DNA from: Bacteroides sp. 51
GTDB lineage: Bacteria > Bacteroidota > Bacteroidia > Bacteroidales > Bacteroidaceae
Direction: 5' to 3'
Assembly: GCF_010500965.1 (NCBI RefSeq)
Contig: NZ_QVMI01000016.1
Coordinates: forward strand, 62,001 to 126,000
DNA length: 64,000 nucleotides
Shown: positions 55,542 to 64,000 of the stretch, in pieces
How the letters are laid out: every line of letters starts with the position of its first letter
Position numbering within the stretch: the first letter of the stretch is position 1
Position numbers and translations under genes: made by a program
The notes under the pieces: generated by a model
Database searches by the model: none
What the model was told of the DNA's origin: nothing
Seen by the model: only the letters and a program-made list of their open reading frames with translations

Positions 55542-56288
55542 TTAAACGTAAGCCACCGCGCGAAGCATGCCGGGTGGTGCATCAATAAACATGCCGATTT
55601 CCGGATAGGAGAGCCTTCTTATAATTACTCTCCGGTTCGTACCAAAGAGTTCCAGTAATTGCAGTTTCAGGTTGGGCGACTCGAGGAGGGGGTATTTCTC
55701 TGCCGATTGAAAGCGAACTCCCTGATGCCCCATATACTCTATCTTTTCTTCCGGTAAGAACTCCATCTTCCGTTCCATATCCTCTACCAGTAATTTCTTA
55801 TCTATCTGTTCGTTACGAAACAAAAAGATATATTCCAAATAACGCTCAGGAGCCTGAAAGTGCAATTCATTATAACGTTCTGCATGAATTTGTTGGGCTT
55901 GGAATTTCAAAGAAATTCGTGCGATTACTCCTGGCGATGCTTTTATCATTGGACATCCTTCGACGGGGAAAATATAGGTAATGCCTTCCGTACCACTCAT
56001 CTCTATCTGCGGGCACTCTGCTTTCATTGTTGCATTATCTGTGACGTAATGGAACTTCTGATCTCCACAGTACAACTCAAAATCAAATACATCTTTTTCA
56101 TCCAGGCGGATGTCTTCAACTGCTATGATTGCCCAGCCATCTACATCCATTTTTCTAAAGAGGACTCCCCGCTTACGCAGCAGGACGGCCGTTTGCGGAG
56201 TGGGCTTCAATTCAAAATATCGGCATGCTCCACCATGATAATAGCTATGCGCAATTTTTATACGCCAGATTACAGAGAATTTCTCCAT
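55542..56288 (-). CDS. Unknown conserved protein between tail terminator and sheath genes
   Basis: Not recognised. 248 residues, no signal peptide, beta-rich, beginning MEKFSVIWRIKIAHSYYHGG. Its place is fixed between DUF4255 and sheath, with gaps of 31 and 46 bp, so it is part of the particle or its assembly. C-terminal segment FGTNRRVIIRRLSYPEIGMF is distinctive. A cap or tail-end structural protein is a reasonable guess. Confidence 0.7.
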   Translation of the reverse strand: MEKFSVIWRIKIAHSYYHGGACRYFELKPTPQTAVLLRKRGVLFRKMDVDGWAIIAVEDIRLDEKDVFDFELYCGDQKFHYVTDNATMKAECPQIEMSGTEGITYIFPVEGCPMIKASPGVIARISLKFQAQQIHAERYNELHFQAPERYLEYIFLFRNEQIDKKLLVEDMERKMEFLPEEKIEYMGHQGVRFQSAEKYPLLESPNLKLQLLELFGTNRRVIIRRLSYPEIGMFIDAPPGMLRAVAYV

Positions 56289-56319
56289 ATCATAGAGTTG
56301 TATGTTGTTTATTTGTCTC

Positions 56320-56859
56320 TTATTCTACGGATGTATCCGTGCTTCTGAAATCGCTAACCGTCCGACTCATTTCATTTGCACTGAACGTCAGCCTTCGTAT
56401 TTTGCAAACCACCGAGGGGTAATAATGTCCACCTATTCCGGACCATATATTACTCAAATCCTGCCATGATGTATTCATCAACTCCACGGTAAACCGGCCT
56501 TCGGGTTGAACGATGAAATAAGGGTTGGCCTGTACAAAGGCTATGGCCTGGGTCAATATAGATAGTGATTCGCGATACCTTTTAGGGGGAAATATGGCTG
56601 CAATAACAACATGTAAGTTCATGTATATGGGTGGTAAAGAAAGTCCATAAGTTTTTCCTGTTCCCATTTTCACTGCTGTACTCATGCCCTGTACGTTTTC
56701 CCGTTCCATGCCGAGCAAAGATATTACCAGTTTTGCTGGTTCTTCTTCACCCTGGAATCCAATGGGGGCTACCTCCACTAATCCTTCGGGTTGATGAAAA
56801 AATGAACCAAGGTATTGTTCCATTTGCAGGGAATATGTATTTAGTATACGGTCAATCAT
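56320..56859 (-). CDS. DUF4255 tail terminator/cap protein, first gene of the operon
   Basis: 179 residues with the DUF4255 pattern of Afp16/Pvc16: MIDRILNTYSLQMEQYL at the start, VISLLGMERENVQG, and PPIYMNLHVVIAAIFPP followed by LSILTQAIAFVQANP. These proteins cap the tube and sheath at the distal end. No -7 consensus element was found immediately upstream. Confidence 0.92.
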   Translation of the reverse strand: MIDRILNTYSLQMEQYLGSFFHQPEGLVEVAPIGFQGEEEPAKLVISLLGMERENVQGMSTAVKMGTGKTYGLSLPPIYMNLHVVIAAIFPPKRYRESLSILTQAIAFVQANPYFIVQPEGRFTVELMNTSWQDLSNIWSGIGGHYYPSVVCKIRRLTFSANEMSRTVSDFRSTDTSVE

Positions 56860-57458
56860 TGGTTCATAGTATTAGTTTTGCTTTATTACAAAGAAAAATA
56901 AATGAATCTTAAAATCCAAATATTAATGTAAATAAAATATTAATATTTTTCTCTTATAGTATTAATATCCTCATTTGCTTATGTTTAAATGAAGATAAAA
57001 CAAATGATACAAATTATATATTGTGATATTCCATAATACACATTTGAATTATAATAAAAGCATGAAAGTAGATTAATTCTAAATACCAATCAATTTACAT
57101 CATTATATCAACACACATCTGCTTACTCAATAAGATCATTACATTTCCGTATATAAACAAGAAACAATTAAATCGGTCATTTAAAGGTAAATATTATCTA
57201 AAACAACGGTTAATGTGCATAATCGGTAAAGAAGATACTCAGGTCATAATAAGAAAAACATCTCTTAGAAAAAAGTTTTTATACCTGCCAGACAGTCTTT
57301 GAAAAGAAAAAAAGCGTTTTTCTATATAGATTTCTGTTAAAACACAGAACAAAATAAATCGACAAGTGTTTCATTATTAAAATCAGCCGGGATAAACAGG
57401 ATGTATCGTAAAAGCAGCAGTCTGATTTTGAATATTTTTTAATTTAAACCTTAACATT
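56860..57458. other. AT-rich divergent promoter region of the eCIS operon
   Basis: 599 bp without a gene, separating the minus-strand eCIS operon from the plus-strand GlsB-like gene. It must hold both promoters. No exact TAnnTTTG or reverse match was found near either start, which contrasts with housekeeping genes here; control by an alternative factor is possible. No clear inverted repeat stands out. Confidence 0.6.
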
Positions 57459-57701
57459 ATGGGAATTATATGGTCAATCATCATCGGTGTACTGGCAGGA
57501 GCCATTGCCGGATGGTTAATGAAAGGAAGTGGTTTTGGATTTCTTATCAACCTCTTGGTTGGTTTGGTAGGTAGTGTACTTGGCGGATGGGTTTATGGTC
57601 TGCTTGGTATTACAACAGGTGGCGTTCTTGGAACATTGGTTATGTCGGTTATTGGCGCCGTCTTACTCTTATGGATTGTATCACTTTTCCGAAGAGCATA
57701 G
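57459..57701 (+). CDS. GlsB/YeaQ/YmgE-type small membrane protein
   Basis: 80 residues with three glycine-rich membrane segments (IIIGVLAGAIAGWLM, FLINLLVGLVGSVLGGWVYG, LVMSVIGAVLLLWIV) of the transglycosylase-associated family (PF04226), often induced by stress. It precedes the YtxH-like gene by 27 bp. Divergent from the injection system. Confidence 0.92.
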   Translation: MGIIWSIIIGVLAGAIAGWLMKGSGFGFLINLLVGLVGSVLGGWVYGLLGITTGGVLGTLVMSVIGAVLLLWIVSLFRRA

Positions 57702-57728
57702 TTATTAACAATTTAAATAAACCAAATT

Positions 57729-57995
57729 ATGAAAAAGTTATTGATAGGCGTCGTAGCAGGCGCAGCTGGTATCGCAGCAGGATATTGCATCCGTAAAGCA
57801 CAAGAAGAACATAAATTCGACCCCATCATTGATCGAGCAAACCAACTGGCGGCTCAGGCCAAGAAAAAGGCTAAAGATATAGCCGATCTGGCACAGAATG
57901 AAGCAGAGTACCTCAAAGACCGTGCAGAACATCTTATCGGCAGAGAGAAATCTAAACTAACTGCTGCCACTAACAATAAGGTACAGAAGAAATAG
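57729..57995 (+). CDS. YtxH-like stress protein
   Basis: 88 residues: an N-terminal hydrophobic anchor with GVVAGAAGIAAGYCIRKAQ and a lysine/alanine-rich helix (AAQAKKKAKDIADLAQNEAE). This matches the YtxH family of small general-stress proteins. Same transcript as the GlsB-like gene, with a terminator 88 bp after the stop. Confidence 0.85.
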   Translation: MKKLLIGVVAGAAGIAAGYCIRKAQEEHKFDPIIDRANQLAAQAKKKAKDIADLAQNEAEYLKDRAEHLIGREKSKLTAATNNKVQKK

Positions 57996-58082
57996 TCTCG
58001 AAGCAGGACGACTAAGGCAACGCGTCATTGCTCCCTAAGTTTAAAATGCCGGGGCTCTTGCAGCCCTATTCTATATATAGCC

Positions 58083-58125
58083 AAGCCGGGATGCTCTTAA
58101 AAAGGGTACTCCGGCTTCTTTTTTG
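58083..58125 (+). terminator. Terminator after the YtxH-like gene
   Basis: Arms AAGCCGG / CCGGCTT (58083-58089 and 58111-58117) followed by TCTTTTTT. Confidence 0.8.
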
Positions 58126-58380
58126 CTAGAAATTACTAAATCGGATCAATATTAAAAGTCGGTGTGGGTGTTGTTTCGGGGCAATCCTAAAACCGGATCG
58201 AATGATCAATATGCATTCGATTATTCAAAATCACACTCAAAAAGATACCATTTTTCAGACTTTGCTTACATGCACATTTCTTAAAATCGTTCAATAAAAT
58301 ATTAAAACCAGGTTTCAAGCATGCTTTTCTATCATATTATTAATGATTGGAGTTACTTCAGCGCAATAATCTATACATTT

Positions 58381-58488
58381 GAGCCGCGTATTATCGACAG
58401 CACGCGGCTCAAGTTTCGAGAGCGCGCGGCTCAAGTTTCGACATCCGAGCGCTTGACTGCCGACAGTGCGCGGCTCAACTGTTCAGCG
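58381..58488. repeat. Five-unit 22-bp array around CGCGGCTC / GAGCCGCG
   Basis: Units start at 58381, 58403, 58425, 58447 and 58469, exactly 22 bp apart. Units 2, 3 and 5 begin CGCGGCTCAA; unit 1 begins with its inverse GAGCCGCG; unit 4 is a diverged copy (GAGCGCTT). Units 2 and 3 share 17 identical bp. The array lies in the 820-bp gap between the YtxH-like gene and the lipoprotein gene. The remaining bases there (58126-58380, 58489-58749) show no gene. Confidence 0.88.
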
Positions 58489-58749
58489 TATTTCATTTTA
58501 TAGTTTTTCATTCTCTGGTTGATTGATTTTAAACGAAAGAATTGAAACACACATTTGCTATATTATTTATATTTTTCGCTTCTCTTTGTCATGCGATTCG
58601 CAAATTTAGCACCACTTCACTTACAAACTCTACATAAATACGTCTTTTTATTTTTCATCAACACGGTTCTTTTATCGTTTTCTTTTTCCTTCTGCCGCAC
58701 GTCCGGAATTTACGATTTAGGGCATAGTAGAATATCAAATTGTCATTTT

Positions 58750-58795
58750 GACAAAGAAAAAAGGCTACCCTTGCAAAATGCAGAGTAGCCTTTTT
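58750..58795 (-). terminator. Bidirectional terminator after the DUF5017-like lipoprotein gene
   Basis: Arms AAAAAGGCTAC (58757-58767) and GTAGCCTTTTT (58785-58795), T-runs on both strands, loop with an inner TGCA-AAA-TGCA stem. Confidence 0.85.
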
Positions 58796-58814
58796 CTCTA
58801 TGCCATATATTGGA

Positions 58815-60689
58815 TTATTCCACCTTCTTCACTGAATCTTTAATATATTCAAACTGAGCTTTTCCTGTAACAAGATACTTAATTGTATATGGATCTGTTG
58901 TTGTACCATTGTAAATCGAGAAATTTATAGTATAAACGACTTCTACTCCTGCAACTGCATCGGCATCAGCATACAATACTTTCAATGCATGCGGGAATGA
59001 CTCTGGCAGACGTTCAAACATTAATGTTTGTAACTGTTCTTCAGTCTCATTTGCATAATATGGTTTCCATGCAGACACACGGAAGTCAAAGTTATTATTA
59101 TAAGCAGAACCACCGTAATAATAATCATTATTACCATAAGAAGTCACATAACTAGGATGATTTTCTTTTACCCAGTCAGTAATAGTCTGATAGAAGAGAG
59201 CTGTTTCCGTATCACTTTTAGAAGTAGACAAAGTAATAACCGTACTTGGGTCAAATTTCCATGTTCCGTCTGCATAAGCAAATTGACTCATGGCAGCTTC
59301 TCTCACAAATTGGCCATTTTTGTATTCATACTTATCTGCTCTGATAGTAGTAACACTTGAACTGAAGTATTTATAAACTACAATCTTTACATCTCCCTCT
59401 AACGCGTAAGGATATTTACGTTTCAGGAAAGTCGGCAAATAATTATCTGGATTCAATGAGCTACTAAAATCATCATATCTACCACCCATTTCCACAATAT
59501 CAGCCTGACCCAGCATGATTACATTGCTCTCAGCATAAAGAGCCCAGCCAGCACCATTGTATGTATATAGCGTATTCACTGTGGAATAGGTATTTTTACC
59601 TGGCGTGCTTATAATAACATTATCCAAACGATATGTTGAAGTTGCACCAGTTGTACTGTCACCCTGGTAACGGAATGCTACACGTATTTTTTTGCCTACA
59701 TAACTTGATAAGCTTGTACTACCAGCATTCGACGCATCAATAGAACCGCTGGTTGCAGTAGGAACTTTAAATTCATCAGTCACGTCATCCCATTTAGCAG
59801 CTGCTATCCCTTCTGGCGTGGCATCGGAAAGGTCTGTAGTAATAAGTACAGAAACTCGTCCTCCGATTTCATTATGATAGGCGTAAGCTGCATCAAACGT
59901 TAAAGACATTCCGCTTTCTACGGTAATTTCTTTAGAGATCAGATATGAATCTAAAACTCCATCAGAATGTGCATTGGCACTCTGTTGAGCATATTTACCG
60001 TTATAAGATTTTGTTTGCCATTTAAATTTTCCTTTTACTGTAATATTCAACCAGTTTTCCGATTCAATATTTGTATTTGCTGTTCCGGCCTCAAAATCTT
60101 CATTAAAAGCATAAGTTACATCCGCAGGTTCTTTTTCAGAAACATTGTAAGAAGCAGCAACGATGTCACCTTCTACCGCATCCTTCATATTATCGTTTAA
60201 AATTGCCACAAGATAATCAGCCGCAGGTTTGGAAGGAGTGAAAAAGTTCAACTTACTATCCGCACCCCAAGCTAATTGATAATCAGAGGCTGACAGTTTA
60301 TATATCGTTGTAGCATTCAGATCAGGCATATAATCTTTTATATCACCTCTATAATCATAAGCCACTTTAACAACCGATCCGTCATCTGCCGCAATATATT
60401 TACCCAACAAAAAAGCAGGGATATATTTTTTAGGATCAAGCGCTCCTGTAAAGTACTTATCTGTAGCCAGATTTTTCAGTTGCGTGCTGACACCTTCGGC
60501 CGCAGCCATAGCAATATTTGCTTTATTATCAGCTATCGTTTTATAGTCACCCTCAAGTAAAGTGTATTGTTTGGAAAATACATCTTTGGGCTGGCTCATC
60601 TCATCCAGTCCATCAAAATATTTATCATTATAATCACAACCAAAAAGCAACAATAAAGCTGAAATTGATATGAATAGACTCTTTTTCAT
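58815..60689 (-). CDS. Surface lipoprotein with choice-of-anchor J-type domain, partner of the TonB receptor
   Basis: 624 residues. Signal peptide MKKSLFISISALLLLF with lipobox LFGC (Cys18). A middle domain (about residues 195-375) resembles DUF5017/choice-of-anchor J: YAFNEDFEAGTANTN, SYLISKEITVESGMSLTFDA and STYRLDNVIIS. C-terminal repeats (YTYNGAGWALYAESN) are of the type seen in Bacteroides binding lipoproteins. It follows the TonB receptor by 19 bp and is probably its substrate-capturing lid. Substrate unknown. Confidence 0.83.
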   Translation of the reverse strand: MKKSLFISISALLLLFGCDYNDKYFDGLDEMSQPKDVFSKQYTLLEGDYKTIADNKANIAMAAAEGVSTQLKNLATDKYFTGALDPKKYIPAFLLGKYIAADDGSVVKVAYDYRGDIKDYMPDLNATTIYKLSASDYQLAWGADSKLNFFTPSKPAADYLVAILNDNMKDAVEGDIVAASYNVSEKEPADVTYAFNEDFEAGTANTNIESENWLNITVKGKFKWQTKSYNGKYAQQSANAHSDGVLDSYLISKEITVESGMSLTFDAAYAYHNEIGGRVSVLITTDLSDATPEGIAAAKWDDVTDEFKVPTATSGSIDASNAGSTSLSSYVGKKIRVAFRYQGDSTTGATSTYRLDNVIISTPGKNTYSTVNTLYTYNGAGWALYAESNVIMLGQADIVEMGGRYDDFSSSLNPDNYLPTFLKRKYPYALEGDVKIVVYKYFSSSVTTIRADKYEYKNGQFVREAAMSQFAYADGTWKFDPSTVITLSTSKSDTETALFYQTITDWVKENHPSYVTSYGNNDYYYGGSAYNNNFDFRVSAWKPYYANETEEQLQTLMFERLPESFPHALKVLYADADAVAGVEVVYTINFSIYNGTTTDPYTIKYLVTGKAQFEYIKDSVKKVE

Positions 60690-60708
60690 TTTTTATTAAT
60701 TGTTAGGG

Positions 60709-63504
60709 TTAGAAGCTAAGTTTAAGTCTCACATTAAATGTACGGCCAAATCCATAGAAAACATTATAAGCTGTTTTCCAATCATGGTTACCGCCATCAG
60801 TAGCGTCAGAAATATATTCCTGATCAAACAAATTATTCACGTTACCCGAAATAACAGCTTTCATATTTCCCATTTTAAACCGATAGCTTGCAAACAAATC
60901 GAAAGTATTTGCCGAAGGTATGCGCCAGGGAGATTCGTATACTTTCAGTCCACCTATGGTCAAATCACTGGAACTAAACGAGAAGTCCGAATAATTACGC
61001 CCAAAGAAATTCCAATCTAAACCTACACGAATCGCTTTACTAATACTTGCATTCGCACCTAATGCGGCTGTAGTTTGTGCAGAGCCGCCTACTTTTACAT
61101 CCTTAAGGTCGAGTTCCATTGTTCCCGGTTCCAAACCATTTTGTACGGCATTTACAACGATTAATTTATCTTTATTCTCATCATCTTTTATCTTCGCATT
61201 ATTTACGATTTGACCATTAACCATGAAATTACCGGAAGCATTGCTATCCCATCGCCAGTCGCCAATAGAGAACATACCTGTAATTTCCAGCCAGTGAAGT
61301 GGCTTAGCAACAAAATCCAACTCAATACCTTTATGCAATGCATTAACACCTTGCATATTAATAACCGCTCTTGTGGATGAGAGTTTGCTTGCATCATATG
61401 GTTCACTTATAAGACCTTCATAGAAATTATTAATATCTGTCGAACGACTCATTGTCTTATCAATCCATTTGGTAAAATACGCATTTACATTTGCAGTAAA
61501 GAAGCGTGAATGATACCCATAACCTAATTCAAAAGAGAAAACTTTTTCATTTACCGCATCCGGGTTTACAGCATTACTTACCTGATTGTTTAGGAATACA
61601 CCACCAGAAGCAAAAGGAGCACGGCTAATGTAACCTACATTTGCAAATATATTATGCGTTTCGGTTAAATTATAGTTTAACCCACCTTTCAAGTTCCAGC
61701 CGATGAAATTCTCTGTGTCTGATTTTGCATGATCTTTGTCATAATAGAAACGGTCATAACGCCAGTAGCTGGTATTTGAAACAGCTCCCGATACAAAAGC
61801 GCTGATTTTATCTCTGTTATATTCTCCTTGTGCAAAAACGCCTTCAGAAACCACATATCCATCATAGTCGCGATATACAACATCACCTACTTTCAATTTC
61901 TGATTTACAAAACTATTACCTGCTACCGCCGCCGAATTATTAGAAGCCAAAACGTTTTTTCTTGAATCAGAGTCAATATAGTATTCGCCTCCATAAAGGT
62001 CTATCAGCTCATTTGTATGTATCCCTTTATAATAACGGAAGTCTACACCACCATAAAAATCAATATATTCACCGAATTTTGTAGTGTAGGTTGAAAGCAA
62101 TCCATACCAGTTGTGAGAATTCACCGACTTAGACATAGCCATAACAGATCCTGATTCACTTGCCTGGTTTAATTCATAAATTTCATCATAAGCAAATGTT
62201 CCGTCAGATTTACGAAATGTCATATTCAAGCTACCTTTATTACTACCATACCAATTATTACGATCAGCAGATGTTCTTCCTTGTCCGGCATAGCCATATC
62301 CACGTCCGATTGAAACATACAATGCAGTACTTAAACTGGATTTATCATTGATTTGCCATAAATGGTTTAATGAGATTTGTGGTTTGTTATAAACATTACG
62401 CGCAGACATTTTTCTTTCACCATTAGGACCAAAACCATAGCTAGCGTTATACCTATAGGGACTTTCTCCATTCATATAATCATTGGCTACCGTTTGCCAA
62501 CCTTCTATCGTCAAACCATCGTATTTGTTTCGCTGATTATGCCATTGAGGTGCACCGAAAGCTGTTAAGGATAACTGATGATTATCATTAATACGTTTAG
62601 CTATATTTAAAAACCATACATAACTTTCAAAATCAGCTCCCTGTATATATCCATCTCCCCAGGTTTTGCTTCCCAGAAGGGACATAGCCCAACCTTTTTC
62701 AGACAAACCTGTAGATACATTAAACGATATTTTATTGTACCCATCATTGCCCATTGCATAAGATACGGATCCGCCCTTTTGTGCCTCTATTGAATTCGTA
62801 ATAATATTAATAGAACCACCTACAGATGGTGCAGAAACTTTAGAAGCTCCCAGACCACGTTGAACCTGGAAACTACGAGTAACATCAGAAAGCGACCAAT
62901 TAGACCAATAAACGCCTCCCCATTCCATATCATTCATGGGTACACCATTTATCATCATGGCCACATTTTCAGATTTAAATCCACGTACTCTAACATCTGA
63001 ATCTCCGAATCCCCCACCGCCTTTAATGGCATATATACCTGGCGTGGACTTCAATATTTCCGGAAACTCCTGTGTTCCCAATTTTTCTTCAATAAATACC
63101 GGAGTAATAGTAGAAACCGCTACCGGAGTTTTACGCGCCACAGCAATGGAAGACGTAATGGTTACATCGTCCAATGCAAATGCATCCGACTCTAACATAA
63201 TAACACCTAAGTTTACTGAACGGTCTGATGAATTTCTCAAAGTAACTTTCTTCTTTACATCTTTATATCCAAGATACGTAATAGAGATTGTTGCGTTAGC
63301 AGCTACATTCAATGTAAAATTACCATCCATATCGGTAACAACTCCCTGAGGTGCGCCAACCACTGTAACCGCAGCACCAATCATTGGTTCACTATTATCC
63401 GCATCTACAACCTGACCTTTCACAGTAACCTGTGCATGAGCTGTAGTGACAGAAAATACTGTAAACAAGGTAAATAGCAGAAAATGAATTAGATTTTTTC
63501 CCAT
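60709..63504 (-). CDS. TonB-dependent outer membrane receptor
   Basis: 931-residue outer-membrane transporter. Signal peptide MGKNLIHFLLFTLFTVF ending AHAQ; a CarboxypepD-like domain (VKGQVVDADNSEPMIGAAV to LNVAANATISITYLGY); a plug domain (PEILKSTPGIYAIKGGGGFGD); and a beta-barrel ending FGRTFNVRLKLSF. The lack of the SusC length (about 1000+) and signature suggests a non-SusC member with its own lipoprotein partner. Transported ligand unknown. Confidence 0.92.
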   Translation of the reverse strand: MGKNLIHFLLFTLFTVFSVTTAHAQVTVKGQVVDADNSEPMIGAAVTVVGAPQGVVTDMDGNFTLNVAANATISITYLGYKDVKKKVTLRNSSDRSVNLGVIMLESDAFALDDVTITSSIAVARKTPVAVSTITPVFIEEKLGTQEFPEILKSTPGIYAIKGGGGFGDSDVRVRGFKSENVAMMINGVPMNDMEWGGVYWSNWSLSDVTRSFQVQRGLGASKVSAPSVGGSINIITNSIEAQKGGSVSYAMGNDGYNKISFNVSTGLSEKGWAMSLLGSKTWGDGYIQGADFESYVWFLNIAKRINDNHQLSLTAFGAPQWHNQRNKYDGLTIEGWQTVANDYMNGESPYRYNASYGFGPNGERKMSARNVYNKPQISLNHLWQINDKSSLSTALYVSIGRGYGYAGQGRTSADRNNWYGSNKGSLNMTFRKSDGTFAYDEIYELNQASESGSVMAMSKSVNSHNWYGLLSTYTTKFGEYIDFYGGVDFRYYKGIHTNELIDLYGGEYYIDSDSRKNVLASNNSAAVAGNSFVNQKLKVGDVVYRDYDGYVVSEGVFAQGEYNRDKISAFVSGAVSNTSYWRYDRFYYDKDHAKSDTENFIGWNLKGGLNYNLTETHNIFANVGYISRAPFASGGVFLNNQVSNAVNPDAVNEKVFSFELGYGYHSRFFTANVNAYFTKWIDKTMSRSTDINNFYEGLISEPYDASKLSSTRAVINMQGVNALHKGIELDFVAKPLHWLEITGMFSIGDWRWDSNASGNFMVNGQIVNNAKIKDDENKDKLIVVNAVQNGLEPGTMELDLKDVKVGGSAQTTAALGANASISKAIRVGLDWNFFGRNYSDFSFSSSDLTIGGLKVYESPWRIPSANTFDLFASYRFKMGNMKAVISGNVNNLFDQEYISDATDGGNHDWKTAYNVFYGFGRTFNVRLKLSF

Positions 63505-63555
63505 AATTTTTGTTTTGTTTTTAATAAAAATTATCGTTTTTTACAATTAGCGATA

Positions 63556-63584
63556 CAAATATATCAATAAAAGCTAAAAAGCAA
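63556..63584 (-). promoter_or_regulatory. Predicted promoter of the TonB receptor operon
   Basis: CAAATATA (63556-63563) reads TATATTTG on the minus strand as -7, and CAA (63582-63584) reads TTG as -33, 18 bp apart. The leader to the ATG is about 45 nt. Confidence 0.5.
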
Positions 63585-63614
63585 TTCATTTTTACTGAAA
63601 TACTTTTTAGCTTT
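63570..63614. repeat. 12-bp inverted repeat over the TonB receptor promoter
   Basis: AAAGCTAAAAAG (63570-63581) and its perfect complement (63603-63614), 21-bp spacer. It overlaps the -33 element, so it can be an operator. It is also placed to end the upstream regulator transcript. Confidence 0.6.
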
Positions 63615-63681
63615 AAAAACTATTTGTCACTTACTTCGCAGAAAATCAGCTTCCTGCAAAACATAAACATAAAATACTAAT

Positions 63682-64000
63682 TCATAACCCCTTCACATCG
63701 CTCAGCTCTACCAACTTATTCACAATAGCATAAATGGTTAAACCAGAGGCACTATGTATCTGCAATTTACGGCTTATATTCCGGCGATGGGTAATAACAG
63801 TATGAATAGATAAGAATAGTTTCTCGGCAATTTCTTTATTTGTCATTCCTTTCACTACACAAATCACGATTTCTTTTTCACGCAGGCTTAACGATTCGGA
63901 ACTATCCTCCTCTTCCTCCGGCTCTATATTCTGCAAACGACTAATCTTTTCCGAAATCACATCCAAATCGTCAAATATAGAAATAGAATCATCATACTTA
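63682..64000 (-). CDS. LuxR-family response regulator, C-terminal part (cut by window edge)
   Basis: DNA-binding GerE/LuxR-type HTH domain: LSLREKEIVICVVKGMTNKEIAEKLFLSIHTVITHRRNI in two overlapping pieces (LSLREKEIVICVVKG, TNKEIAEKLFLSIHTVITHR). An acidic linker (EPEEEEDSSES) precedes it. The reading frame continues past the right edge (codons before 63966 are open), so the N-terminal receiver or sensor part is missing. It lies upstream of, and on the same strand as, the TonB receptor it may control. Confidence 0.88.
   Translation of the reverse strand, partial: KYDDSISIFDDLDVISEKISRLQNIEPEEEEDSSESLSLREKEIVICVVKGMTNKEIAEKLFLSIHTVITHRRNISRKLQIHSASGLTIYAIVNKLVELSDVKGL

Noticed and set aside
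36634-56859. Prophage or type VI secretion system
   Set aside because: No capsid, portal, terminase, lysis or integrase genes, and no TssJ, TssL, TssM or ClpV. A single-domain AAA ATPase, DUF4255 and DUF4157 point to eCIS.
58815-63504. SusC/SusD pair
   Set aside because: The receptor is shorter than SusC and the lipoprotein lacks SusD helical repeats; it looks instead like a choice-of-anchor J type protein.

Overview
The window comes from a Bacteroidales genome, most likely Bacteroides or a close relative. It has a serine palmitoyltransferase (sphingolipid synthesis), class III NrdDG, short lipobox lipoproteins, a TonB receptor with a companion lipoprotein, almost no Shine-Dalgarno signals, and many exact TAnnTTTG (-7) elements of the Bacteroidetes type. 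No integrase, transposase, rRNA or CRISPR array was seen.

Layout. 1-10.5 kb: partial aspS, a lipid kinase divergent from spt, two unknown genes in tandem, the nrdD-nrdG operon and a small lipoprotein. 10.5-23.3 kb: a HelD-like helicase that lacks its N-terminal region, a four-tRNA cluster (Gly-Leu-Leu-Gly), nspC, pcrA/uvrD, sodB, a ThiE-like gene, an aldo/keto reductase, nhaA, lepA and a winged-helix protein. 23.4-36.2 kb: a C_GCAxxG protein, yjbQ, an exonuclease III gene, fhs, a patatin, a Gfo/Idh/MocA oxidoreductase, a GH13 enzyme, a thioredoxin-fold lipoprotein, and a DUF2461-yhcH-glgB operon.

36.6-56.9 kb, minus strand: one continuous 17-gene contractile injection system of the extracellular (eCIS) type known in Bacteroidales as BIS. 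In transcription order it encodes a DUF4255 tail terminator, an unknown protein, one sheath, two tubes, a 55-aa DUF5908 protein, a LysM protein, a VgrG/gp5-like spike, a PAAR tip, a gp25-like protein, a large baseplate J-like protein, a possible fibre protein, a second wedge-like protein, a tape measure, a DUF4157 HExxH protein (candidate cargo), an AAA+ ATPase and a multi-TM protein. Two small stress-type genes (GlsB-like, YtxH-like) diverge from it.

57-64 kb: a TonB receptor/lipoprotein pair behind a LuxR-type regulator cut by the window edge.

The most unexpected signal is outside genes. Three intergenic regions (17.4, 36.4 and 58.4 kb) each carry a short array of palindromic or inverted units repeated with a strict period of 23, 23 and 22 bp. 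The unit sequence differs at each locus, but the architecture is shared. The window also holds several long imperfect inverted repeats between genes, and a REPIN-like 80-bp element read through in frame inside the tape-measure gene.
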